Numbered from the stretch's first letter, positions 1 through 6,589 are shown. The stretch: 12,377 nt of DNA from DATFXF01 sp035258565 (GCA_035258565.1 DATFXF010000111.1:1-12377), one strand, 5' to 3'. The notes: generated by a model not told the origin, from the sequence alone. Program-made: numbers and translations.

Positions 1-413
1 CGCTGCTCGAGGAAGTTGGGCTCGCCGCCGCCCTCAAATGGTTTGCAGATGGGTTCGCGGGACGAAGCAATATGACTCTCCATGTGGATGTGGCTCACGA
101 TTTCGGCCGTCTATCGGAAGATGCGGAAACCGCGCTGTTTCGGGTCGCGCAAGAAGCGCTGGTGAACGCCCAACTCCATTCCGGCAGCAAAGAAGCCAGC
201 ATTCGTGTGGTGCGAGACCATGACCAGGTCACCCTGGAAGTGACCGATTATGGCCAAGGGATGCGTGAGGATGGCGGGTCGGCTCACCAGGTGGGAGTTG
301 GCCTCCAGAGCATGAAAGAGCGAATGAGGCAACTGGGGGGACGATTGGAACTCCTCTCGACTCCGACGGGAACTATGGTCAGGGCCATCCTTCCTCTGCG
401 AGGTGAATCTTGA
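1..413 (+). CDS. Sensor histidine kinase, C-terminal part (NarX/DesK type), 5' end outside window
   Basis: This is the catalytic end of a two-component sensor kinase that would autophosphorylate on a histidine and pass the phosphate to the adjoining response regulator. The reading frame is open from base 3 with no stop before the window edge, so the sensor, membrane and phospho-histidine (HisKA_3) parts lie to the left. Visible parts are the linker LLEEVGLAAALKWF, typical just after the HisKA_3 domain, and a HATPase_c domain. The latter has an N box (RVAQEALVNAQLHS), a G1 box (DYGQGM) and a G2 box (GVGLQSMKERM), and ends in a strand pattern GTMVRAILPL. The stop TGA (411-413) overlaps the TTG start of the regulator (410-412), so the two are translationally coupled. 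The signal sensed cannot be told from this fragment. Family assignment is firm. Confidence 0.93.
   Translation, partial: LLEEVGLAAALKWFADGFAGRSNMTLHVDVAHDFGRLSEDAETALFRVAQEALVNAQLHSGSKEASIRVVRDHDQVTLEVTDYGQGMREDGGSAHQVGVGLQSMKERMRQLGGRLELLSTPTGTMVRAILPLRGES
401..405 (+). promoter_or_regulatory. Ribosome binding site for the TTG-started response regulator
   Basis: AGGTG lies 4 bases before a TTG at 410-412. It supports this unusual start codon, which overlaps the kinase stop codon. Confidence 0.5.
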
Positions 414-1069
414 CGGCGTTGCGAATTCTGGTGGCGGACGACCACGAGGTCGTACGGCGCGGCCTGCGCGCAATTTTGGAAGGGCAGCCCGGCTTTGATG
501 TGGTCGGCGAAGTGGGGGATGGATGGGAAGCTGTCGAGAAGACCAGGCAATTGAAGCCAGACGTGGTCATCATGGATATCAGCATGCCGAACCTGAATGG
601 GCTGGATGCCACGCGCCGGATTCGAAAGGAGATGCCGGAAGCCACCGTCCTGGTCTTAACCATGCACGATTCCGAGCAGGTGGTGCGTGAGGTCCTGGAC
701 GCAGGCGCGCGTGGTTACCTTTTGAAATCCGATGCCGGGCGTGATCTTGTGGCGGCGTTGTACGCCCTGCGAAAGCGCGGCACTTTCTTTACCTCGAAAG
801 TGGCGACGATGGTTCTCGAAGGTTATCTGAGAAGGCCATCGCGAGTTGCCGAGCATCCCCCCGCGCCCCCGGGGAGCCTGACCCAACGCGAACGGGAGAT
901 CGTCCAGCTTCTGGGTGAGGGGAAAACCACGAAGGAATCAGCCGCCATACTCGGCATGAGCGTGAAGACAGCCGAAACGCACCGGGCGAACATCATGCGC
1001 AAGCTGAATCTTCATTCCTTCAGCGAACTTGTCCGCTACGCCATACGCAACAAGATCATCGAAGCTTAG
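410..1069 (+). CDS. NarL/FixJ-family response regulator
   Basis: This is a DNA-binding response regulator of 219 residues, the usual length for the NarL family. The N-terminal receiver domain (about residues 4-120) has the acidic pocket D10/D11 (VADDHEVVRRGL), phospho-acceptor D56 (IMDISMPNLNGL), switch residue T84 (VLTMHDS) and conserved K106 (YLLKSDAG). A linker of about 30 residues contains a proline run near 150. The C-terminal LuxR-type helix-turn-helix (about 154-217) begins LTQREREIVQLLGEGKT and contains MSVKTAETHRANIMRKL, the recognition-helix pattern of the family. The start is TTG at 410, overlapping the kinase stop, with an AGGTG ribosome site 4 bases upstream. It is the partner of the upstream kinase. 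Target genes are unknown. No terminator follows directly; the first strong one is 460 bases downstream. Confidence 0.95.
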   Translation: MTALRILVADDHEVVRRGLRAILEGQPGFDVVGEVGDGWEAVEKTRQLKPDVVIMDISMPNLNGLDATRRIRKEMPEATVLVLTMHDSEQVVREVLDAGARGYLLKSDAGRDLVAALYALRKRGTFFTSKVATMVLEGYLRRPSRVAEHPPAPPGSLTQREREIVQLLGEGKTTKESAAILGMSVKTAETHRANIMRKLNLHSFSELVRYAIRNKIIEA

Positions 1070-1276
1070 CTTGTTGGCGTCCGTTCCGCGGGAGCCAGGA
1101 ATTACGGGACCGATGCGTGTGGCCGGCTGAATTGCTGAACACCCGAGGTCCTAGCCGCAGTCGCCTGACCTGCCGATCAGCCTACAAGGTTCTCCTCTCA
1201 AGAAATGCTGGTTCTTCCGGATTGAGAAGTGGATGCCGAGTGTAGATGCTTGGAGTCAGAATGGCATTCCAACTAT

Positions 1277-1356
1277 GGAGGTGGGGCAAGAAGGAGTGTT
1301 GGATCTCCTTTTGAGAGGGTCCGAGGGCTGGTACACTTCCTTCTCACCCCACCTTC
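1277..1356. repeat. Long imperfect inverted repeat / RNA hairpin
   Basis: The arms AGGTGGGG (1279-1286) and CCCCACCT (1347-1354) pair perfectly. After a two-base mismatch (1287-1288 against 1345-1346), AGAAGGA (1289-1295) pairs with TCCTTCT (1338-1344). The stem can be extended outward by G1277-C1356 and a G-T wobble (1278/1355). The 40-base tip contains a further weak stem, 1301-1322. As RNA this would be a stable rod of about 17 pairs. Confidence 0.6.
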
Positions 1357-1458
1357 GCCAGAATGCGCCTCCCAGCAGTGATCCACAAGCCAAGCGCGAA
1401 CTGAGCGTACTTACCTTTTGAGGCGGGAAGAAAGGGGAGGGAGCTCCGCGGGCGTAAG

Positions 1459-1479
1459 TTTCTGTGCCAGAGACAGAAA
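1459..1479. repeat. Short perfect hairpin
   Basis: TTTCTGT (1459-1465) and ACAGAAA (1473-1479) form a 7-bp stem with a 7-base loop. It lies inside the structured gene-free region, 50 bases before the terminator. Confidence 0.5.
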
Positions 1480-1529
1480 GGCGCGTCGGTCCCACCGCCG
1501 AATTGGTCGCCGGGCGGCTGTGGATGCCT

Positions 1530-1550
1530 GGGGGAAAGCTCCCCCTTTTT
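1530..1550 (+). terminator. Rho-independent terminator
   Basis: GGGGGA (1530-1535), loop AAGC and TCCCCC (1540-1545) form a perfect 6-bp GC-rich stem. Five T follow directly (1546-1550). The T run is present only on the plus strand, so it ends rightward transcripts from the two-component operon or from an RNA gene in 1070-1529. It does not serve the creD-like gene, which arrives from the other side. Confidence 0.8.
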
Positions 1551-1616
1551 CCGTTAGCTCCTTCAGCATGCTGTAGTTCGGCGGGCGGGCCTTCTCGCTA
1601 CGTCACGGCCTTATCT

Positions 1617-2867
1617 TTAGCCTGGGGGAGCCTCGGCGGGGGCCGGTCTCCCTCGGAATCTCTCGGCCCACGGAATCCGGCCGGTCATCTGCATGACCAC
1701 AAACAACGTGATGATGGAGCCGATCGTGATCGCCAGGCCGGTGAAGCCTTTGAAGAAGAAGGCGTAAGAGAAGAGGATCAGATAGACCAGCTGCGCCAGG
1801 CCAGCCTCGACGGCCGCGAAGCGCATCCCCACCACCAGGCGCAAATAGCTGACCACCAGGAAGATGGAGACGACTGAGCAGATCAGAAATGTCAGGTGGA
1901 TGGAGATGTGGTCCGCCAGATAAGCCAGGAGCAGGTGAAAAGAGAAGAAAGCGCTGGCCAGGAAAAAATAGTTCATGGGGTGCAGTTCGATATTGCGCAG
2001 CGTCGTGAGGATGAACATCAGGAAGAAGAAGAAAAACAGGGAGACCGGAGCAAAGTAGCTGATCCCCCCGGCCAGGGGCCCGGGCTGCAACTTCTCCGGA
2101 AGGAGCATGGCAATTTGGAAGCCCGAGACCAGGTTCTTATATGCCCAGAGGAGTTCCCAGCCACCCGAGATCTCGCGCTTCTCCGTTGGCGAAAGCGAGT
2201 TCTCGGGGAAGTCGATCTCCTTGAAGTTTGTGGTCATGCGCAGGGTGAAGTCGCGGACCTGGGCTACCTCCCCGCCCCAATCGTAGCGCCAGCTCTGGAG
2301 GCCCTGGGAGCGATAGCCGACCTTCAGCGTCACCGGTCGCCCGGCCGCGACCCTGGCGGTTCCGCTCGCACTCTTGCCGTTGGTGGTCAGGCTTATGGGC
2401 ACATCGTCGGCGGAGAAAACCAAATCGTCGTAAATGGCCTGTTCAGTCGGGAAGCTCAGGGTAAAGGTGACGTTCTGCTCGCTGCTGCTGGGATTGCGGA
2501 AGACATAGGCACCCGAGAAACCGACCTTGTACGTGCTGTACCACAGTAAGCCTTTCCGCCGGCTGTCGAGGTCGAGCGCGACCTGGATGTGGCTGCTCTC
2601 GAGCGGCAACGACATGCTGACGGCCTTCTCGACGGTGCGCTCGACCTTCTGGCCGTGGACCTCCGTTTCGATCCTACCGGGTGCCAGCTGCGAGTAGCTG
2701 GCGGTGGGGGGGTGCTGCTCGTGTGGGGTGGCCCAAATGGAGGCCACTCGGCCGCCGAGAGCGGAACTAGACTCGTAAGTGCGGTAGAAGATGGTGGAGC
2801 CGAGGATGGCCCAGGCGACGGCGCTCGAGAAGAAAATGAAAACAATCGCGGCGATGCGCTTCCCCAT
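1617..2867 (-). CDS. CreD-like inner membrane protein
   Basis: This is a membrane protein of 416 residues resembling the CreD family (E. coli CreD is about 450 residues). CreD is an inner-membrane protein of unclear biochemical role linked to envelope stress and colicin or beta-lactam tolerance. One N-terminal membrane segment (about 5-27) is followed by a large predicted periplasmic domain (about 30-265), including a YRSQGLQSWRYDWG stretch. Five C-terminal membrane segments follow (about 271-289, 298-317, 322-345, 353-372, 376-394). The C-terminal block is the most CreD-like part: ELHPMNYFFLASAFFSFHLL, then SYLRLVVG and FVVMQMTGRIPW. The start ATG at 2867 has a GAGGAGAGGAG ribosome site (2875-2885). 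The gene stands alone; no creBC pair or gene-specific regulator adjoins it, and the nearby kinase/regulator pair faces it. Membership by sequence pattern is good; function is inferred only. Confidence 0.85.
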   Translation of the reverse strand: MGKRIAAIVFIFFSSAVAWAILGSTIFYRTYESSSALGGRVASIWATPHEQHPPTASYSQLAPGRIETEVHGQKVERTVEKAVSMSLPLESSHIQVALDLDSRRKGLLWYSTYKVGFSGAYVFRNPSSSEQNVTFTLSFPTEQAIYDDLVFSADDVPISLTTNGKSASGTARVAAGRPVTLKVGYRSQGLQSWRYDWGGEVAQVRDFTLRMTTNFKEIDFPENSLSPTEKREISGGWELLWAYKNLVSGFQIAMLLPEKLQPGPLAGGISYFAPVSLFFFFFLMFILTTLRNIELHPMNYFFLASAFFSFHLLLAYLADHISIHLTFLICSVVSIFLVVSYLRLVVGMRFAAVEAGLAQLVYLILFSYAFFFKGFTGLAITIGSIITLFVVMQMTGRIPWAERFRGRPAPAEAPPG

Positions 2868-2923
2868 CGGTGCGCTCCTCTCCTCGGTGGGGCGGCGGGC
2901 CCTCCTCCGCGCCGGCGCCGGTC

Positions 2924-2952
2924 AGCATGCCGAATAGGTTCTGTATTGTCAA
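2924..2952 (-). promoter_or_regulatory. Sigma-70-like promoter of the creD-like gene
   Basis: On the minus strand a perfect TTGACA -35 box (2947-2952) is followed after 17 bases by CATGCT (2924-2929), a weak -10. This would give a leader of about 50 bases before the ATG at 2867. The -35 box is convincing; the -10 is not. Confidence 0.5.
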
Positions 2953-2953
2953 G

Positions 2954-2972
2954 TACTTTTCTGTACAAAGTA
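2954..2972. promoter_or_regulatory. Candidate operator palindrome
   Basis: TACTTT (2954-2959) and AAAGTA (2967-2972) form a perfect 6-base inverted repeat with a 7-base centre. The palindrome ends two bases from the -35 box of the creD-like promoter. The AT-rich dyad stands out in GC-rich surroundings and has the size of a winged-helix (PadR/MarR-like) binding site. The regulator is not in this window. Confidence 0.45.
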
Positions 2973-3034
2973 ACGCCTTCGCTTCAACCACCCTCGGGGC
3001 GCCCGCGTTCCTGGTGCCTCGCGTAGTTTTTGAG

Positions 3035-3040
3035 CATAAT
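3035..3040 (+). promoter_or_regulatory. Possible -10 box (CATAAT) for the AhpD-like gene
   Basis: CATAAT lies about 75 bases before the start codon at 3115, in the short AT-richer part of the divergent spacer. No good -35 box sits at the right distance, so this is tentative. Confidence 0.3.
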
Positions 3041-3103
3041 AGCGGGCCTTGCTGTGGGATGCCCGCGCATTCCTGTGCGGCAGCGTTCCGGGCGGCGGGA
3101 AAG

Positions 3104-3109
3104 AGGAGG
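3104..3109 (+). promoter_or_regulatory. Ribosome binding site fixing the AhpD-like start
   Basis: A full AGGAGG lies 5 bases before ATG 3115. It favours this start over an in-frame ATG at 3049, which has no such site. Confidence 0.8.
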
Positions 3110-3114
3110 AAGGG

Positions 3115-3465
3115 ATGGCGGATCGTTTGGCGAATTTTGAGAAGCTCCGCGCCGAGCTGAACGAAGAGATTCTTCAATGCGGTCACCTGGGAATGAAGCG
3201 CTTTCTTGCGCTCGACCACCAGGCGTACGAGCCCGGCGCGCTGCCCACGAAGACCAAGGAACTGCTCGGGCTGGTCAGCTCCGCGGTCCTGCGCTGCGAC
3301 GACTGCATCACCTATCACTTAGTGCGCTGCGGCGAGGTAGGGTGGAAACGCGAAGAAGTGATCGACGCATTGAGCGTCGCGTTGGTCGTCGGCGGCTCCA
3401 TCGTGATCCCACACGTGCGCCGCGCGTTCGCTCGTATGCGGGAGATTGACGGGCTGAAATCCTGA
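3115..3465 (+). CDS. Carboxymuconolactone decarboxylase (AhpD-like) family protein
   Basis: This cytoplasmic protein of 116 residues is an all-helical AhpD/carboxymuconolactone decarboxylase-like protein, at the family's usual length. The redox signature E-x11-C-x-x-C-x3-H is complete: E49, C61, C64 and H68 (RCDDCITYH). This indicates a thiol peroxidase-like or disulfide-reducing activity rather than lactone decarboxylation, which lacks the paired cysteines. The conserved C-terminal patch VVGGSIVIPHVRRA (residues 91-104) is characteristic. The start at 3115 is set by AGGAGG at 3104-3109; a longer form from 3049 would add residues with no family likeness. A membrane-protein gene follows after 20 bases on the same strand, so the two are probably one operon. 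No peroxiredoxin (AhpC) gene is beside it, so the redox partner is unknown. Confidence 0.9.
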   Translation: MADRLANFEKLRAELNEEILQCGHLGMKRFLALDHQAYEPGALPTKTKELLGLVSSAVLRCDDCITYHLVRCGEVGWKREEVIDALSVALVVGGSIVIPHVRRAFARMREIDGLKS

Positions 3466-3485
3466 GGGGCGTATTCGGAAGGGAG

Positions 3486-4103
3486 ATGGGCCAAGAGAAT
3501 TCCGGAAAGCGGGGGGACAGATGGCCCGAGCGGCTCGAGCGGGCGGCGCTCTTCGCGCTGTTCGCTCTCGTATTGATGATTCCGAAGGCCCTTGGCTTGC
3601 GCCGGCAGTTCCGAGTCTGGAACGTCATGCGCGTCGTTGTTGCCTTGCTCGGCGCGCTCCTGGTGGTGGCGCCGGGCAGCGGCGCGTCAGGGCGGTGGAT
3701 CGCGGTCGTTGGGCTGGCGCTGTTCCTTGTTGCGCTTCTCCTTCCCCCCTCCGAGAAAGGGAAGTCCGTGGACGACCAGGCCAGAGAGCTCGGCGCGCTC
3801 GTGGTGGTCAATGGCGGCGTGTTCCGCACCGCGGAGGGGCAGAGGGTGCCGGCACAGCTGTTTGTTGCGCGCCAGCGCGTCTTGGCGCTTGACCGCGCGC
3901 ACCATCCGCTCCTCGAGATTCCCCTCGAGAATATCCAAGCCGTGCGCGCCGAGAAGTCAAACGGCGGCTGGAGGCTTTGTGTCCTGTGGAGGGACGCCGC
4001 CGCCGAGTTTTGCTACCAAGGCATCTTCGCCGAGCACCTGGCGCGCGTGGCGGAGACCACCCTGCGCAACCTGCTCCACCACGAACTGCCCGTGCTCAAG
4101 TAG
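3486..4103 (+). CDS. Three-TM membrane protein of unknown function
   Basis: This protein of 205 residues is not matched to a named family. A charged N-terminus (MGQENSGKRGDRWPERLE) precedes three likely membrane helices at about 19-35, 47-64 and 70-87. A soluble domain of about 110 residues follows. Its pattern of short strands (ALVVVNGGVFRT, LFVARQRVLALDR, LLEIPLENIQAVRAE, GWRLCVLW) and a final amphipathic helix (FAEHLARVAETTLRNLLHH) resembles the order of a PH/GRAM-like membrane-associated fold. That is inference only. It begins 20 bases after the AhpD-like stop, with GGAAGGGAG just before the ATG, so co-expression is likely. A redox or membrane-stress role would come only from that context. 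Confidence 0.8.
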   Translation: MGQENSGKRGDRWPERLERAALFALFALVLMIPKALGLRRQFRVWNVMRVVVALLGALLVVAPGSGASGRWIAVVGLALFLVALLLPPSEKGKSVDDQARELGALVVVNGGVFRTAEGQRVPAQLFVARQRVLALDRAHHPLLEIPLENIQAVRAEKSNGGWRLCVLWRDAAAEFCYQGIFAEHLARVAETTLRNLLHHELPVLK

Positions 4104-4146
4104 AGCCCGCCGGAAAGGGAAAGAAAGTCGGGCCGGCACCTCGAAG

Positions 4147-5220
4147 TTAGCGGATGTAATCGCCGGCGAAGGACCAGAACTCCCTGACGTAGTAGTGCGA
4201 GGCCACGTTGCCGAACAGGTGGCAGATCCCCTGGCAGGCGGGGATTTCCCCGTAGAGTTTTCTTCCCCGCGCGAAGACTTTCGCGAAGGAACCCTCCCGC
4301 AACAGGTTCCCACCGATTTTCTTGAGCGGCTCGCAGGGGTAGAAGACGTCGCCGTTCGGATACACGCGGGGAAACATCGTCGGAAAGCATTGGAAATCGC
4401 CGAACTCGAGCAGTGTCTGGATCGTCTTCGGCGTTCCGTTGATGAGCTGGAGGTTCTGGCGGCGCCGCTCGATGATCTTCCCGACAAGCTGCTGGTAGCG
4501 CGGATTTTCCTTCAGGCGGAGATTGGGCATCTTTTCGCGCAGCGCCGTCTGCGTGGCGAAGACAAAGCCCTGCCCTTGGCACCAGTCCAAGATGCGCTCG
4601 ATTTCGCCGATATTCCACTCTTCGATCACCGAGCTGATGGTGATCGTGCGCGGGTGCGGCATCGAGGACTTGGCCAGCGCGATGTTTTCCAGCACCTTCG
4701 GCAGAGCTGCGGGTTTGGAGAGCGGGCTCGTGGGGTCGGCGGTGAGCGCGTCCAGGCTGACGATGAGCCCGGTCAGGGCGCGGAACACCCGCGGCCGGCG
4801 GTGGAGCAGCGTGCCGTTGGTGATCATCATCACCGAGTGGAAGTTCAGCTCCTGCCGGGCGGCTTCGAGCAACTCCTCAATGTCCGCGCGGAGTGTCGGC
4901 TCGCCGCCGGTGAAGAGGATGGAATCGGTTTCGCGGCGGATGATGCGCAGGAGGCGAATCGTGTCCCGCGTAGAGAGTTCGTCGCTTGAAACGTCCGGCT
5001 CCTTCTGCGTGCAGTAGGAGCAGTCGAGATTGCATCGGTGCGTGGCATACAACACGGCGGCGTAGGGTGCGACCAGGTTTGTGCGCAGGACCTTCCGGCG
5101 GTAAAGGTTCCGGAAATGGAGCTTGAAGTTCTTGAGCACCAACGGCGATTGCCGCAGCAGCTTGCGGATGAATCGCACGCCCGTCGGCCGGGACTCTTCG
5201 GCTTGCGGGGCTCGAGCCAT
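4147..5220 (-). CDS. Radical SAM protein with cysteine-containing C-terminal extension
   Basis: This is a radical S-adenosylmethionine enzyme of 357 residues. The [4Fe-4S] site is CNLDCSYC (C63, C67, C70). The SAM-binding GGEP is at 105-108 (ILFTGGEPTLRADIEEL), followed by ITNGTLL at 133-139 and SLDA at 155-158, as in the MoaA/PqqE/SPASM-like branch. The C-terminal part has four more cysteines (C278 in QCFP, C296 in YPCEPL, C329 and C333 in CQGICH). The YPNGDVFYPC stretch is the typical entry to a SPASM/twitch auxiliary cluster region. Substrate is unknown and no peptide precursor or partner gene is adjacent. The start ATG at 5220 has no Shine-Dalgarno, but a good promoter sits only 11 bases upstream, which fits a nearly leaderless mRNA. 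It runs convergent with the membrane-protein gene and lies 118 bases after the metallo-beta-lactamase gene. Confidence 0.9.
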   Translation of the reverse strand: MARAPQAEESRPTGVRFIRKLLRQSPLVLKNFKLHFRNLYRRKVLRTNLVAPYAAVLYATHRCNLDCSYCTQKEPDVSSDELSTRDTIRLLRIIRRETDSILFTGGEPTLRADIEELLEAARQELNFHSVMMITNGTLLHRRPRVFRALTGLIVSLDALTADPTSPLSKPAALPKVLENIALAKSSMPHPRTITISSVIEEWNIGEIERILDWCQGQGFVFATQTALREKMPNLRLKENPRYQQLVGKIIERRRQNLQLINGTPKTIQTLLEFGDFQCFPTMFPRVYPNGDVFYPCEPLKKIGGNLLREGSFAKVFARGRKLYGEIPACQGICHLFGNVASHYYVREFWSFAGDYIR

Positions 5221-5231
5221 GGACGAGACGG

Positions 5232-5260
5232 AGTGTAGTTCAGGCCGGGCGCCGCGCCAA
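5232..5260 (-). promoter_or_regulatory. Sigma-70-like promoter of the radical SAM gene
   Basis: On the minus strand TTGGCG (5255-5260), a 17-base spacer and TACACT (5232-5237) form a good promoter. Transcription would begin about 5-6 bases before the ATG at 5220, giving an almost leaderless message. This explains the missing ribosome site and supports that start codon. Confidence 0.6.
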
Positions 5261-5338
5261 CCAGCTTCCAGCGAATGGAGAAATCCGGTTGTCGGATCCT
5301 CTTTCGTGGCAATCGGGCGGGCAGCTTGGGTGGCGCGC

Positions 5339-6508
5339 TCACTCCGTGAAGACGACGCCGACCGCAGTCTGATCCTTTTCCAGGCCGGGCTCCAGGCGCA
5401 CGACGTAACCGCGCAGGCGCATGTGGCTGTTCCGGTGGCTTTCCTCCCCAGGCGCTTCGAGTGTCACCTGCAACTCGGATTGCAGCCGCGGGCTGTGGGT
5501 GAGGTAAATCAGCGCGCCTTGGAGCGTGAGGTCTCGGATCACGGTATCTTCCTGGAACGCGCGGCCCTCTTCGGTATGACCGCTGACCCGGGCGCGGAAG
5601 TGCGCCTCCTGGCGCATCCCGCCGCGCGCCGACGGCAGGATCACCTCGACGCGCTTTTCGCTGAGCGACATCACCATGCCTTCCGAGGCGGCCCAGACGC
5701 TTTCAAACTTCTGCCGTGCGTCGCGCAGAATGCTGTCCACGCTCTTGTCGTTCGAGTCCGGGTCGTGGTGGAAGAGAACCAGGTTTCGAACGCTCGCTGC
5801 TTCGGCCACCTGGACACCTTCGAGCCAGGAGGAGTGCCCCCAGCCCTTGTGCGAGGTGGCGAGTTGCTCGGGCGTGTATTGCGCGTCGTTGATAAAGATG
5901 TCCGCCCCGGCGGCGAGTTCGCGCAAACTTTGGTCGAGCTTGGGAACACCCGGCTCGTTATCGGTGGCATAGACGACGGTCCCGGCCGGGGTCTCGAAGC
6001 GGAAGCCGAGACAACCTTGTGGGTGGTTCAGCCAACGCGTGATGATACGCGTGCCGTTGATTTCGAACTGATCGCCTCCGGTGACCTCGGAAAACTCCCG
6101 CCGAGCGGACATGGCGCTCAGGTCCACCGGGAAATAGGGGTGAGCCATCTGGGTCTCAAAAACCTGCTTCAAGCTATCGCGGCCCAGAAATTGCGAGCGA
6201 AAGCTATGAAAGTGGAAGCGGTTCTGGCTGGCATAGAGGGGCGCAAAAAACGGAATTCCCTGGATGTGGTCCCAGTGGTAATGGGTCACGAAGATATGCG
6301 CTTCGAGGGGTCTCGTTCCGTAGGTTTCCGCCCAGCGGTTGCCGAGCATGCGCAGGCCTGTGCCGCAGTCCAGAATGAATTGCGTACCATCGGGCGCCAC
6401 CAGCTCGAGACATGGCGTGTTGCCGCCATAGCGCCAGGTGCCGCGATCTACTGTCGGCGTGGAGCCGCGCACCCCCCAGAAGCTGAGCCTGGTACCATGC
6501 GGAGACAT
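5339..6508 (-). CDS. Metallo-beta-lactamase fold hydrolase with degenerate PilZ-like C-terminal domain
   Basis: This protein has 389 residues. Residues 5-285 are a metallo-beta-lactamase fold of the phosphodiesterase-like type (opening TRLSFWGVRGSTPTV and RYGGNTPCLEL). The metal motif is H76-x-H78-x-D80-H81 (THYHWDHIQG), with H162 (NHPQG), D183 (YATDNEP), and histidines at 225 and 247/248 (GWGHSS, LFHHDPDSND). Residues about 296-389 look like a PilZ domain (HFRARVSG, IRDLTLQGALIYL, closing TAVGVVFTE). The c-di-GMP signature is weak: no RxxxR, and DxTxxG replaces the usual [DN]xSxxG. The start ATG at 6508 is chosen because homologous sequence begins there and a strong promoter lies at 6590-6618. 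An in-frame extension to 6877 would run through that promoter and into the divergent transporter gene. The reaction is likely a phosphodiester or related hydrolysis; the substrate is unknown. Confidence 0.9.
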   Translation of the reverse strand: MSPHGTRLSFWGVRGSTPTVDRGTWRYGGNTPCLELVAPDGTQFILDCGTGLRMLGNRWAETYGTRPLEAHIFVTHYHWDHIQGIPFFAPLYASQNRFHFHSFRSQFLGRDSLKQVFETQMAHPYFPVDLSAMSARREFSEVTGGDQFEINGTRIITRWLNHPQGCLGFRFETPAGTVVYATDNEPGVPKLDQSLRELAAGADIFINDAQYTPEQLATSHKGWGHSSWLEGVQVAEAASVRNLVLFHHDPDSNDKSVDSILRDARQKFESVWAASEGMVMSLSEKRVEVILPSARGGMRQEAHFRARVSGHTEEGRAFQEDTVIRDLTLQGALIYLTHSPRLQSELQVTLEAPGEESHRNSHMRLRGYVVRLEPGLEKDQTAVGVVFTE

Positions 6509-6589
6509 TTGCGGCAGCCTGCGTTCTCGGACGCGCCGGCCTTCGTTGGACGAGCACCGAGAATCGGTCGAAAAATGGGCCTGTCCGGC

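Larger units (their letters stand above)
1070..1616. other. 547-base gene-free region rich in inverted repeats
   Basis: No reading frame here resembles a protein. The stretch separates the response regulator (+) from the 3' end of the creD-like gene (-). It contains several inverted repeats: TCTCAA/TTGAGA (1196-1201/1222-1227), a long imperfect stem (1277-1356), ACTTAC/GTAAGT (1409-1414/1454-1459), TTTCTGT/ACAGAAA (1459-1465/1473-1479) and a bulged CCACCGCC stem (1492-1523). A strong intrinsic terminator follows at 1530-1550. It could be a structured small RNA, a long 3' UTR of the two-component operon, or remains of a repeat element. No convincing promoter was found inside it. Confidence 0.6.

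Noticed and set aside
1196..1227. TCTCAA/TTGAGA as a separate functional hairpin
   Set aside because: Six A/T-rich pairs with a 20-base loop can arise by chance. It is mentioned only as part of the wider structured region.
1256..1495. Minus-strand frame of 79 codons in the gene-free region
   Set aside because: It has no ribosome site and no motif, and it runs through the inverted repeats, which explain the sequence better.
2456..2968. Minus-strand frame of 170 codons
   Set aside because: It overlaps the creD-like gene in another frame and is Pro/Arg/Ser-rich without structure.
4104..4146. GCCCG/CGGGC arms between convergent genes as a terminator
   Set aside because: The arms are 5 bp with a loop of about 19 bases and no following T run, which is too weak to call.
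3592..4989. Plus-strand open frame of 465 codons
   Set aside because: It covers the membrane-protein gene in another frame and then the radical SAM gene in antisense. Its composition is Arg/Ser/Pro-rich with no domain pattern, typical of a frame opened by high GC.
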